NCBI GenBank assembly: GCA_038534135.1
Contig: JBCAXJ010000022.1
Location: 1-63,023 of the forward strand
Length of the DNA stretch: 63,023 nt
Source: Thermohalobaculum sp038534135
GTDB taxonomy: Bacteria > Pseudomonadota > Alphaproteobacteria > Rhodobacterales > Rhodobacteraceae
Direction of reading: 5' to 3'
The notes beneath the pieces were generated by a model. That model made no database searches and had not been told where the DNA came from. It saw only the letters and a list, made by a program, of their open reading frames with translations. Numbering within the stretch: the stretch's first letter is position 1; each line of letters starts with the position of its first letter. Both the position numbers and the translations under genes were made by a program. Shown in pieces: positions 14,286 through 23,148 of this stretch.

Positions 14286-15329
14286 ATGCAATTCTCATCG
14301 ATCTTTCACCCTTGGCGGTTGGCGACGCTCGCGCTGGCGGTGACCGGAGCGTTCCTGTTCGATCTGCTGTCTCTGCCTTTGCCGTTGTTGCTGGGTCCGA
14401 TGTTCGCGTGCCTAGTTGCGGCCCTCGCAGGAATGCCGATGAAGGGCACGCCCCGGACATCGAATGCTATGCGCGTTGTTCTCGGTGTTGCCGTTGGAGC
14501 TTCTCTGACACCGGCGCTGTTCAGTCGGCTGGACGAAATGGCGCTTTCGGTTGCCTTGGTCCCGATCTTCACGGCGATCATCGTCCTGGTTGGATATCCT
14601 TACTTCCGCCGTTTCGGATTCGATCATCCGACCGCGTATTACTGCTCGGTTCCGGGTGGCCTGCAGGACATGGCAATCTTCGGTGAGGAAGCCGGAGGCA
14701 ATGTTCGCGCGCTCGCACTCGTCCACGCGACCCGGGTTTTGGTGATCGTTTCATTGATGCCGGTCCTGCTGACGTTGATCTGGGGGCTGGAACTGACAGG
14801 TCCACCTGGCGATCCAGTTGCTGATGTACCTGTCCACGAGCTTTTGCTCATGGCGGTTTGCGGGTTGGTCGGTTGGTGGGCCGCCGCGCGGATTGGCATG
14901 TTTGGGGGCGCCATCCTGGGTCCAATGATCGTGACCGGCATCGCGGCGATGACGGATTTTCTGCACTTCCGCCCACCAGCCGAGGTGATGCAGTTCGCGC
15001 AGTTCTTCCTAGGGCTTGGGATCGGCGTAAAATATGCTGGGATCACGGCAGAGGAACTCCGCCGGTATGTCGCCGCATCCGTCGGCTACTGTTTGCTGCT
15101 CGCTGTGTTATCGGTGATTTTTGCCGAGATCGTTATTCAGACTGGGCTTGCAGCGCCGCTCGAGGCGCTGATGGCGTTCGCTCCGGGAGGGCAGGCAGAA
15201 ATGGTCCTTCTCGCGATCATCGCGGGCGCGGACATGGCCTATGTCGTGACCCACCACCTCACGCGCGTGGTGCTGGTGATCACCTGCGCGCCCATCGCGG
15301 CTCGTTTGCTCGACCGCTCAGCCAAGTAA
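14286..15329 (+). CDS. AbrB-family integral membrane protein
   Basis: A 347-residue membrane protein with about ten hydrophobic segments arranged as two similar halves, the pattern of the AbrB (ammonia monooxygenase-like) membrane family. Half one has LPLPLLLGPMFACLVAALAG and a Pro-Gly loop SVPGGLQDMAIFGEEAGG; half two has MFGGAILGPMIVTGIAAM and FAPGGQAEMVLLAIIAGAD. The repeated GP and PGG(L/Q) motifs mark the duplication. These proteins are thought to be transporters but are often mis-described as regulators. No ribosome-binding site is visible before the ATG. It converges with the CoA transferase gene. Confidence 0.8.
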   Translation: MQFSSIFHPWRLATLALAVTGAFLFDLLSLPLPLLLGPMFACLVAALAGMPMKGTPRTSNAMRVVLGVAVGASLTPALFSRLDEMALSVALVPIFTAIIVLVGYPYFRRFGFDHPTAYYCSVPGGLQDMAIFGEEAGGNVRALALVHATRVLVIVSLMPVLLTLIWGLELTGPPGDPVADVPVHELLLMAVCGLVGWWAAARIGMFGGAILGPMIVTGIAAMTDFLHFRPPAEVMQFAQFFLGLGIGVKYAGITAEELRRYVAASVGYCLLLAVLSVIFAEIVIQTGLAAPLEALMAFAPGGQAEMVLLAIIAGADMAYVVTHHLTRVVLVITCAPIAARLLDRSAK

Positions 15330-15349
15330 ACGCAGGGCGTTTGACGCGC

Positions 15350-16771
15350 TCACGTCGTCCAGACTGGGTCCGAACTTCCCAAGGGCACCGGCGGCCCGCG
15401 CCATTCGGGTGGCGTGTCCGACAGGCTGACAGCCGGGCGCATCGCGCGCAGATGCCCGAAATCCGAGGACATCTCAACCATCACCGGCGCGGCGTCGTCC
15501 AGCGATGGATTTGCTTTGGGTGGGTCAACCTCGGCAGGAAGCCGGTCCGTCATCTCCCACAGCCAAATGGCCGTGCGCGCCAACGCGAGTTCGATTCGCC
15601 AAAACCCGCCTTCTGCGATCCGGCGCCGCAGCGCCACCATCGCGGCAGCACCTCCAAGATAGCCGCTGAGATAGTCCAAGGGCTGGCAGGGCAGGCGGGT
15701 TGGGCCGTCCGGGCCATCCATGCTCAGGCCGGTTGCGCATTGCACATAGGTGTCGAACCCACGGCGTCCGCCCCAGGGCCCGGTTTCGCCGAATGCCGAG
15801 AGCGTCACGTAAATGAGGTTCGGATTCAGCTCCTGAAGGATCTGCTGGCCAAGACCGAGGCCAGCGAGTGCGCCCGGTCGGAAACCGTCAATCAGGATGT
15901 CGGCCTCACGGATCAGGGATGCGAGCGTGTCCCGGCCCGCATCTGTTCGTAGATCGACGTGAGCAGATCGCTTCCCGAACCCCGTGTTGATCACGAGGCC
16001 CTCGAAGACCGGCAGATGCGATGCACCGATCCGCAAAACCTCCGCGCCGTGTTCGGCCAGTGTGCGACCCATCATCGGGCCGGCTATGACACGGCTCAGA
16101 TCCAGCACACGAACGCCTTCGAGCGGCGAGCTACCTGTCCACCCGTTCGGCGGCCTGCGCCCACCCGCCCGCGCCCGCGTGCCATTCGGCGGGTCTGTCG
16201 GCAGGTCGGCAACGCGCTCCAGCGAAACCACCGGGCATCTCTTCAATTCGGCGGCTTGTGAGTGCCTGTCCCATGTCGTTCGGTCTCGGCGCATGATCGC
16301 GCAGACGCCAGCCTGCGCGGCGCGATCCTCGATCTGCTGCGCGGGGAGCTTTGCGAGCGCGGCGATCACTGCATCGCGATCATTGGGTAAGGCAAACGCT
16401 TCGAGCAGTCTGTCGCGCAAGTGTGGGAACTGGCAGTGCAGATAAACCCAGCCATCCGCAGCACGAAAGTACCCTGTCAACGGGTCCCAACTGACTGGTT
16501 TCTCTCCGTCTACAGTCAGATAGGCGGACGCTGTCATAGAGAGAGATGCCGACCATCGATCGACTGAAACGTCCTGAGCGGGCCCGCCACGTGCCTCGTG
16601 CATTGCTGCTGCTGCAAGCCCCACGATACCCTGCGCAGCGGCAGCCATGTCGGCAATCGGCATCCATGTTGCGAGAGCTGTTGGAGTCGGATCGACCGAT
16701 AGCCGGTCAATCGGCGCATCGGGCCAGCCAAGGTCGCGCGCCAACTCTATCGTGATCTGGTTCGGCGTCAC
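15350..16771 (-). CDS. CaiB/BaiF-type CoA transferase family protein
   Basis: Starting at the GTG at 16771, which overlaps the stop of the upstream acylase gene (GTGA), it encodes 473 residues. The part after about residue 200 has the class III CoA-transferase signature SPLEGVRVLDLSRVIAGPMMGRTLAEHGAEVLRI, then LRTDAGRDTLASLIREADILIDGFRPG and NPNLIYVTLSAFGETGPW. The first 200 residues (IADMAAAAQGIVGLAAAAMHEARGG; YLTVDGEKPVSWDPLTGYFRAADGWVYLHC) are like the C-terminal part of the family, so the halves appear circularly permuted or duplicated. It transfers CoA between carboxylic acids; the substrate is unknown. It is coupled to the penicillin acylase-like gene. Confidence 0.82.
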   Translation of the reverse strand: MTPNQITIELARDLGWPDAPIDRLSVDPTPTALATWMPIADMAAAAQGIVGLAAAAMHEARGGPAQDVSVDRWSASLSMTASAYLTVDGEKPVSWDPLTGYFRAADGWVYLHCQFPHLRDRLLEAFALPNDRDAVIAALAKLPAQQIEDRAAQAGVCAIMRRDRTTWDRHSQAAELKRCPVVSLERVADLPTDPPNGTRARAGGRRPPNGWTGSSPLEGVRVLDLSRVIAGPMMGRTLAEHGAEVLRIGASHLPVFEGLVINTGFGKRSAHVDLRTDAGRDTLASLIREADILIDGFRPGALAGLGLGQQILQELNPNLIYVTLSAFGETGPWGGRRGFDTYVQCATGLSMDGPDGPTRLPCQPLDYLSGYLGGAAAMVALRRRIAEGGFWRIELALARTAIWLWEMTDRLPAEVDPPKANPSLDDAAPVMVEMSSDFGHLRAMRPAVSLSDTPPEWRGPPVPLGSSDPVWTT

Positions 16772-19326
16772 TCGTCGCTCCCTTCGGGCTTCAGAATCAG
16801 CGTCCCGACCGCGCCTGCGCTGGCATCCTCCTCGGCGATTGACATCGGGATCATGTCCCCGCGGGCCCATGCTTCGGCCAGGTGGTCGTACCACCGCGAA
16901 AACGGGTGGCCACTGGTCCCTGTCGATATGATCATCAGCGATCGATCGAGATCGGCAAAATCAAAAACCACTCTCAAACCGGCAGCATGGACATTCCGGA
17001 AGGGTTTGTTACCGGTGCCCGTGGTTTGACCGCGCAACAAGGTGAAGTCCCCACCGGGTGTCTCATGCTCGATGTTGAACAGGCCACCGATGGGCGAGAG
17101 ATATCCCAAAGGCGTGTGCCTGTGGATTGCAACATGCTCTGCGCCCCAACGCCAGCCGTTAACGTCGCTGCCATAATCGCGCGCCAGCCGCGCCAGCGCA
17201 TCATCGAGTGCAATGGATGCCGCCTGTTGACAGGTCTCGACCTCGGGCGTCTTGTTAACGTCACACCAGATTTCGGCACCGTCGATGTTTCGGAACACGC
17301 GTTCTACGAAGATGGGCCGCACGCCGGTGAGATCCTCGAACAAGGCACCAAGCTCGTCTTGTGCCAGCCGCCGCGTCAGGGCGCGCATCCATTCCTTGAA
17401 GATCAGCGGCTCTGGTCCGTGCTGATCCATCTCGCCATTCCAACCAGCCAGCAACTCGAGGGCTTCGCGCCGCATCTCGTCGCCGATCGCGGGTGTGCCC
17501 TCACGCCACCAGAGGTCTTGGGCGATGAGCGGCAAGACAGAGCGCGCCATTTCGGACACGGCATCGTTCTGCAAGGCCACGAAGCCATCGCGTGAGTGAA
17601 AGCTTCGAACCGCGAGTTCCTTTTCAAGTCTTTGGATCCTGTAAGGTCGCGCCCAGTTGAAGCTGAGATGCGCCGGATAGGGTTCATTGGTGACGCGGTT
17701 ATTGGCGTTGGCCACGGCGCCTGAAGCTGGTCGCAAGACCCGTGGATTGTCCGATGCGGGGCGAATGCCCAGCCAGTCGTTCGCGCCGTGCGCACCGGCC
17801 GAGGGAACGCGACCCTGGCTGAGACTGAACGGGCTGCGATCGGGAATGGCGCCCGCGACGACCATGGCGATCCCGTCCTCGGATGCGATCATCAGGTTCT
17901 GGGCCGGAGCGACCACGCCTGCTGCGGCCTCCATCGCCGTTTCGATGTCGCCGGCGCGCATCACGTCCATGACGGCGGTCAGTCCAGTGTCACCCTCTGC
18001 AAGCGCCGTCCACGCCAGAGCGGTTACAAAGCCATCTGGGGTGATCCTGTCCGCGCCGAATTGTGTACCGGTCAGCACAGGGCCATGGCGCGTCGAGCGG
18101 ACGATGTCGGTCCGTGTTATCTGACCATCGACCTCGATCCTTATCGATCGGGTCTCAAATTCGGCCCAGTTCCCATCGGGCAGCAGGTATTCGTTTGGAT
18201 TTTCTGGGTTCAGCTCTTCGACATAGAGATCCTGGTCATCGACATTCGTGGTCGTCAGGCCCCAACCGATCGCCCTGTTGCGTCCGACAAGGATGCCTGG
18301 GACGCCAGGAAGTGCGCCACCGATCACTGCAACACCGGGAGCTTCAACGCTCGCAAGATGCCAAACGCTGGGCGCGGAAAGCCAAAGATGAGGGTCGTTG
18401 GCCATGAGCGGCTTGCCGCCCGATGATCTTGTCCCGTCGACGGCCCAGGCATTCGATGCGCCGCCCATATCCGGGTCGGAAATCGGGCCGAACTGCGCGA
18501 GCAGAGGATCGGTGCTGCCGCCTGATCGTGGCGCAAGATGCAGCAGGCTTTCAGGTAGTTCCGCGCGTCTCATGCCTGTGGGCGCCGCGCTGCGTGCTGT
18601 CGATCGCGGCATCGCCATGCGGGCAGGCACAGGATAGTCGGGCAAGATGTCGGCCACACGGTCGGGCGGCAACGCCAGAAGGACTTGGGCACGCCGCACC
18701 TCGTTCGCGGCCGCCACAGATAGTCTGAGCGCCATGATCTTCAGAATCCCGAGGGAGTCGGCTGGTGTCCAGGGCGACAGATCGCCTCCGAATAGAAAGA
18801 ACTCTGGCGCACCGCGCCCGCGCGCCTCTGTGTTCACATGACGGATCCAGGCGTTCACACCGTCGGAGTACGCCTCGAGCGCTGCGATGGTTTCGGCGGA
18901 CTGCGCGGCAACCGATCGGCTGGCGAGACCGTAGAGATCCAGCGTCTTGACCAGACGATCCACCTCGAGCGTTTGCGCACCGAGCAATGCGGACAGGCGT
19001 CCCTGCGCCGCCCGGCGCGAAAGCTCCATCTGCCAGAGCCGGTCCTGGGCATGCACCAACCCCAGTGCGAACCAGGCGTCGTGATCGCGGGTTGCCTTGA
19101 TATGGGGGATCGCGTTGGCATCGCGGATGACTCTCACCTGAGATTGCAGGCCAGGGATCGTGATCTCGCCGTCGAATTCCGGAAGTGAACGGGATACGAG
19201 ATACCAGACCAGTCCGCTGCCCAGGACCGCGAGCACGAGCACCGCCACGAAAAGACGAAGCAGCCATATCAGCACGAGTCTCATTCCGTCCGGGGCCTTG
19301 TCACTTGTTCTGTTTCGCTGCGCCAA
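16768..19326 (-). CDS. penicillin acylase family Ntn-hydrolase, membrane-anchored
   Basis: An 852-residue precursor of the S45 family. An N-terminal membrane segment (MRLVLIWLLRLFVAVLVLAVLG) anchors or exports it. The alpha chain has IPHIKATRDHDAWFALGLVHAQDRLWQMELSRR. The autoproteolysis site is in MGGASNAWAVDG, where the Ser of SNAW becomes the N-terminal nucleophile of the beta chain. Further motifs are ANDPHLWLSAPSVWHLASVEAPG, GWGLTTTNVDDQDLYVEEL and ANANNRVT. Substrates are N-acyl compounds (beta-lactams, homoserine lactones or other amides); which one is not clear. The start at 19326 (TTG) is uncertain; ATG at 19284 is possible. The CoA transferase gene is coupled downstream. Confidence 0.88.
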   Translation of the reverse strand: MAQRNRTSDKAPDGMRLVLIWLLRLFVAVLVLAVLGSGLVWYLVSRSLPEFDGEITIPGLQSQVRVIRDANAIPHIKATRDHDAWFALGLVHAQDRLWQMELSRRAAQGRLSALLGAQTLEVDRLVKTLDLYGLASRSVAAQSAETIAALEAYSDGVNAWIRHVNTEARGRGAPEFFLFGGDLSPWTPADSLGILKIMALRLSVAAANEVRRAQVLLALPPDRVADILPDYPVPARMAMPRSTARSAAPTGMRRAELPESLLHLAPRSGGSTDPLLAQFGPISDPDMGGASNAWAVDGTRSSGGKPLMANDPHLWLSAPSVWHLASVEAPGVAVIGGALPGVPGILVGRNRAIGWGLTTTNVDDQDLYVEELNPENPNEYLLPDGNWAEFETRSIRIEVDGQITRTDIVRSTRHGPVLTGTQFGADRITPDGFVTALAWTALAEGDTGLTAVMDVMRAGDIETAMEAAAGVVAPAQNLMIASEDGIAMVVAGAIPDRSPFSLSQGRVPSAGAHGANDWLGIRPASDNPRVLRPASGAVANANNRVTNEPYPAHLSFNWARPYRIQRLEKELAVRSFHSRDGFVALQNDAVSEMARSVLPLIAQDLWWREGTPAIGDEMRREALELLAGWNGEMDQHGPEPLIFKEWMRALTRRLAQDELGALFEDLTGVRPIFVERVFRNIDGAEIWCDVNKTPEVETCQQAASIALDDALARLARDYGSDVNGWRWGAEHVAIHRHTPLGYLSPIGGLFNIEHETPGGDFTLLRGQTTGTGNKPFRNVHAAGLRVVFDFADLDRSLMIISTGTSGHPFSRWYDHLAEAWARGDMIPMSIAEEDASAGAVGTLILKPEGSDE

Positions 19327-19404
19327 GCCCCCCTCTTGACCGCGCCCGTCTCATCGCAGAAGGAAGTATTCGGTTCAACCGGCAGGATAGGGCAGGAGGT
19401 CGCG

Positions 19405-20271
19405 ATGGCGAAGGTGGCATTTCTTGGATTGGGCGTGATGGGGTATCCGATGGCGGGTCACTTGGCTGCCAATGGGCATGACGTGACTGTCTACAATCGT
19501 ACCGCCTCAAAGGCGGAGGCCTGGGTTGCGCAGCATGGCGGTGCCATGGCGCACACGCCGGTCGAGGCGGCGAAGGATTGCGAATTCGTGATGGCTTGCC
19601 TCGGCAATGATGACGATGTGCGATCGGTCGTTTTCGGAGACGTCGGCGCGATGGCCGGAATGAGTTCGGGCAGTGTCCTGATCGACCACACGACAGCCTC
19701 GGCAGCTTTGGCGCACGAACTGCACTCTGCTGCCGAAGATAAGGGCGTCGGGTTCGTGGATGCACCTGTATCCGGCGGTCAGGCGGGGGCTGAAAACGGT
19801 CAACTGGCTATCATGTGCGGAGGTGATGAGGCGACCTTCGCGCGCGCGGAAGCGGTCATGACCTGCTACGCCAAGTCGATGAAGCGGCTGGGCGGGACCG
19901 GCGCCGGCCAACTGACCAAGATGGTGAACCAGATCTGTATTGCTGGACTTGTGCAGGGGCTGTCCGAAGGCCTGAACTTCGCCGTGAAGGCCGGATTGGA
20001 TGGGGAAGCCGTGATCGAAGCGATCTCGGGTGGTGCTGCCGGATCGTGGCAGATGGTCAACCGGCATAAAACGATGCTGGCCGACGATTACGAGCATGGC
20101 TTTGCGGTCGACTGGATGCGCAAGGACCTTGGGATCGTGCTGGACGAGGCCAAGAGCAATGGTGCGCGCCTTCCCGTGACAGCGCTCGTCGATCAGTTCT
20201 ACGGCGAGGTTCAGGACATGGGCGGCAACCGCTGGGACACGTCCTCGCTGATGAAACGGTTGCAGCGCTAG
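19405..20271 (+). CDS. 3-hydroxyisobutyrate dehydrogenase-like NAD(P)-dependent oxidoreductase
   Basis: The ATG at 19405 follows GGAGGTCGCG, giving 288 residues. The Rossmann motif is VAFLGLGVMGYPMAGHLAANGH. The substrate-binding signature FVDAPVSGGQAGAENGQLAIMCGG and the catalytic lysine segment GGTGAGQLTKMVNQICIAG are those of beta-hydroxyacid dehydrogenases (hydroxyisobutyrate, tartronate semialdehyde). The tail DLGIVLDEAKSNGARLPVT also fits. It is divergent from the penicillin acylase-like gene and followed after 46 bp by a Nudix gene on the same strand. The exact substrate is not settled. Confidence 0.9.
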   Translation: MAKVAFLGLGVMGYPMAGHLAANGHDVTVYNRTASKAEAWVAQHGGAMAHTPVEAAKDCEFVMACLGNDDDVRSVVFGDVGAMAGMSSGSVLIDHTTASAALAHELHSAAEDKGVGFVDAPVSGGQAGAENGQLAIMCGGDEATFARAEAVMTCYAKSMKRLGGTGAGQLTKMVNQICIAGLVQGLSEGLNFAVKAGLDGEAVIEAISGGAAGSWQMVNRHKTMLADDYEHGFAVDWMRKDLGIVLDEAKSNGARLPVTALVDQFYGEVQDMGGNRWDTSSLMKRLQR

Positions 20272-20317
20272 GCCGGGGGCGGGCGAGGCGCTGTCTCTCC
20301 TGATTGAGAGATACAGT

Positions 20318-21028
20318 TTGCCTGCATTCTCCATCGACCGGGTCGCGCACGCCGATATCGTCGTGTCGGCAGAGGCCGCTGAGTTTGAGCGCGTCAACGC
20401 ATATGCAATCTCGGCCAATTGGGAAAGCACGCACACCGAAAACCCAAGCCTTTTCAATGGTGTTGTTCACCTTTGCGCGGCCGCTGAGGTCGTCGATGAT
20501 AGCATCCACCTGACGTGCCATCAGGTTCGCTTCGCGACGCTCCTGTACTGGCGGCTACGCCCGTCTGGGTCAGGGCTGCGCAATACGTTCGGCGATGTGA
20601 TCCTGCGCTGTTCGGATGGCGGGATCCTTCTTGGCCGGATGGCCAGGCATACCGCCAATGCGGGGAGGCTCAGTTTGCCGGGTGGTTCGTTCGATTCATC
20701 CGACGTCGCCGCTGGTCGGATCGACCCACGCGGAGGTATTCGCCGTGAATGCGCAGAAGAAACCGGGTTTGGACCGGATGATTATGTTCTGGACGACGAC
20801 CTGATCGTCTACCGCGATGATCGCCGTGTCGCGTTCGCGCAGATCGCCCGGCTGCCGCTTACATCGGTCGAGGCCTGCGCCCGCGTGCGGGCCTTCCTCG
20901 CAACCGAGTCAAACCCCGAGTTGGAAGATATCACCGTTGTGCCCGGGATCGCGGAGGCCGACCGGCTAATCCCTGATACATATGAACGACATTTGATTGC
21001 CCATGTGTTCGGGGAGAACTGGCCATGA
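20318..21028 (+). CDS. Nudix hydrolase
   Basis: A 236-residue protein from a TTG at 20318, or possibly a later codon. The Nudix box is present in expanded form: PGGSFDSSDVAAGRIDPR then GGIRRECAEETGFG, with REC-EE-TG matching RE-x2-EE-x-G. The spacing between the first Gly pair and the REx2EE core is longer than the standard box. The first 80 residues are a separate N-terminal part without a clear family. Nudix enzymes cleave nucleoside diphosphates linked to another moiety; the substrate is unknown. Its TGA overlaps the ATG of the next gene (ATGA), so the two are coupled. Confidence 0.82.
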   Translation: MPAFSIDRVAHADIVVSAEAAEFERVNAYAISANWESTHTENPSLFNGVVHLCAAAEVVDDSIHLTCHQVRFATLLYWRLRPSGSGLRNTFGDVILRCSDGGILLGRMARHTANAGRLSLPGGSFDSSDVAAGRIDPRGGIRRECAEETGFGPDDYVLDDDLIVYRDDRRVAFAQIARLPLTSVEACARVRAFLATESNPELEDITVVPGIAEADRLIPDTYERHLIAHVFGENWP

Positions 21029-22134
21029 CCGATCTGCCGCCCCTGCCGTTGCCGACCGGGATCACCGCTGGCTTTGTCGAGACCGAGACCGGCCTGAGAC
21101 AGCATGTCCTGAGGGCGGGTGACCCCGATGCGCCGCTCCTGCTGCTGTTGCACGGATTTCCCGAACTCGCGTTCTCATGGCGCCGCGTCATCGTTCCCCT
21201 GGCCGAGGCGGGGTTCTATGTGGTCGCACCCGATCTGCGCGGCTATGGCCGAACGACCGGTTGGACCGCCGACTATGACGGTGACCTGGCGGACTGGGCG
21301 ATCACGCGCCATGTCCGCGATACCGTGGCTCTGGTGCGGGCGCTCGACCGGGAATCGACTCACGCGACGATCGGACACGATTTCGGCAGCCATGTTACTG
21401 CAATGGCAGCGCTGTTGCGTCCGGATGTGCACCAGCGCGCGGTCACGATGAGCGGGCCGTTCGGCGGTTGTCCAGCGATCGCCCGCCGCGAGGACAGTGT
21501 TCACGCCGACATGCTGGCGCTCGGTCGTCCTCGTAAGCACTACCAGTGGTACTATTCAACGCGTCCCGCGAATGCGGACATGATGGCCTGCAGCCAAGGC
21601 ATCCATTCTTTCCTGCGCGGCTACTTCCACATGAAGTCAGCCGACTGGGCCCCGAATGACCCGCACGCACTGGCAGGTTGGACGGCGACTGAACTCGCGA
21701 AGATGCCGACCTACTACATCATGGACGCGCATGAAGACATGGCCCAGACCGTCGCCCGCCACATGCCCTCGTCCGAGGATATCGCGTCTTGCGCTTGGAT
21801 GCCGGATTCCGACATGGCGGTCTTCGCGGCAGAATATGGCCGGACCGGGTTTCAAGGCGGTTTGCAGAGCTATCGATGCCGGACTTCCGCGCGCTTTCAG
21901 CAGGATCTTTCTGTGTTCCACGGGCTCAGAGTTCAGGTGCCGATGACCTTCCTGGCCGGGCGGCAGGATTGGGGTTGGGCGCAATTCCCTGGCGCGCTTG
22001 ACGCAATGGAATCCGCATTCTGCCCGGACTATCGCGGCACGCATCTGATCGATGGCGCGGGCCACTGGTTGCAGCAGGAGCAGCCGGAAGCGACCGTGCG
22101 CCATATCCTTTCCTTTCTGGATGCCACACGTTGA
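21025..22134 (+). CDS. alpha/beta hydrolase, epoxide hydrolase-like
   Basis: A 369-residue alpha/beta hydrolase with an Asp nucleophile. The oxyanion motif is LLHGFPELAFSWRR (HGFPE), followed by APDLRGYGRTTGW; the nucleophile elbow is IGHDFGSHV with Asp in place of Ser, as in epoxide hydrolases and haloalkane dehalogenases; the catalytic His is in IDGAGHWLQQEQP. Two tyrosines near YQWYYSTRP may belong to the lid. HGFPE rather than HGNP favours epoxide hydrolase. Its start overlaps the Nudix stop. The fourfold set of dehydrogenase, Nudix, hydrolase and divergent acylase suggests a small-molecule degradation locus; this is inference. Confidence 0.85.
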   Translation: MTDLPPLPLPTGITAGFVETETGLRQHVLRAGDPDAPLLLLLHGFPELAFSWRRVIVPLAEAGFYVVAPDLRGYGRTTGWTADYDGDLADWAITRHVRDTVALVRALDRESTHATIGHDFGSHVTAMAALLRPDVHQRAVTMSGPFGGCPAIARREDSVHADMLALGRPRKHYQWYYSTRPANADMMACSQGIHSFLRGYFHMKSADWAPNDPHALAGWTATELAKMPTYYIMDAHEDMAQTVARHMPSSEDIASCAWMPDSDMAVFAAEYGRTGFQGGLQSYRCRTSARFQQDLSVFHGLRVQVPMTFLAGRQDWGWAQFPGALDAMESAFCPDYRGTHLIDGAGHWLQQEQPEATVRHILSFLDATR

Positions 22135-22628
22135 GCATCGCGCCCTCGATTTAACGAATTCTGGGAAGGCAGTCAGGGTGCCGTGGGACAGTTAGAATTT
22201 TCCTAAAATCTCGGGTGTTGCAGCGGTTTCGAGCCTGGCGCGCTGCAATCGGGCTGCAGCGGATGCGCAAAGGACACGCGAAACCGACGATCTTGCGCTG
22301 GCGCCATCGATGTTAACCGCCTTTGCGCTGTCCCCCGAGCGATACCGGCTTGGTTGTGCATGGATACCGCAAGCGTATGGCATTGGTAGTGCAAACGCAG
22401 TGCATTCATACCAACGCGGACTCGAGGAGCGAAGGTTAACGCGGCCATATCCCTGCGGCTCTCCCGGAACGGCTGCGCCGTCCGGGCGCCGCCGCCTGCG
22501 GGATCCCTCGGGCGCTTCGCGCGCCCTCGTGCTCACTCCCTCTGGTCGTTCGCATGGCCGGATCGGCGCGCCTCTTCGGAGTTCGGGTCTAGGGCGGCCA
22601 CCAGCGCGGGCGAGCGGCGGCGGTCGCG
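22135..22628. other. GC-rich intergenic stretch without a recognisable gene
   Basis: These 494 bases lie between the convergent hydrolase and DUF2000 genes. Short frames exist on both strands but none has family motifs or a ribosome-binding site. The right half (about 22440-22628) is very GC-rich with many short inverted repeats (for example CGGAACGGCTGCGCCGTCCG, 22474-22493). It could be a decayed gene or a structured untranslated region; I cannot say which. Confidence 0.5.
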
Positions 22629-23036
22629 CTAGCGATGCATCTTCGCGCCCTTGGTGATCTTGTCGACGATCTTCCTGTCGTCGCGCAGACCGAGGCCGAC
22701 CAGCTTCAGATCCTCGGTCGGATAGCGGGCAACGGTGGCGCGATTGTCCGCGTCGTTCCCGGTGGCGAACATGTCTTCGATGTAGACCGCCATCTCGACC
22801 CCGCGGCTGAGCGCACGCGCGTGGATTTTATCAAGCCCGGCCTGATCCGTGGTCAGGACGATGGCAGGCTGGATCATCAGGGGCTTATAAGTCTGACCGC
22901 TGGCATCCGTGTAAGGCGCGCCCATCAGGTTTGGATTCGCACCGACAACGCCGCTTGTCAGAAAAGCCGTCACGTTCAGCTTTTGCCACGTAAGCAGATC
23001 CTCCCGGACGATCAGCGCGATCTTGGTGTTGGACAT
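22629..23036 (-). CDS. DUF2000 family protein
   Basis: A 135-residue protein beginning SNTKIALIVREDLLTWQKLNVTAFL with the typical pattern GAPYTDASGQTYKPLMIQPAIVL, then IHARALSRGVEMAVYIEDMFATG and LVGLGLRDDRKIVDKI. This matches the DUF2000 family (peptidyl-tRNA hydrolase-like fold, function unknown). It is divergent from an Lrp-type regulator gene broken by a stop codon, an arrangement in which the regulator usually controls the divergent gene. There is no signal peptide; cytosolic. Confidence 0.82.
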   Translation of the reverse strand: MSNTKIALIVREDLLTWQKLNVTAFLTSGVVGANPNLMGAPYTDASGQTYKPLMIQPAIVLTTDQAGLDKIHARALSRGVEMAVYIEDMFATGNDADNRATVARYPTEDLKLVGLGLRDDRKIVDKITKGAKMHR

Positions 23037-23148
23037 GGTCTTCCTTCGGGTGTCTGGCGTTGGTCATTTGGCATTTCTTTTTGTGGGCAGCATAATCTGC
23101 GCGATCATATCCGTTCAAACGAAGCTTCTTCGGAGATCAAACGCAAAT

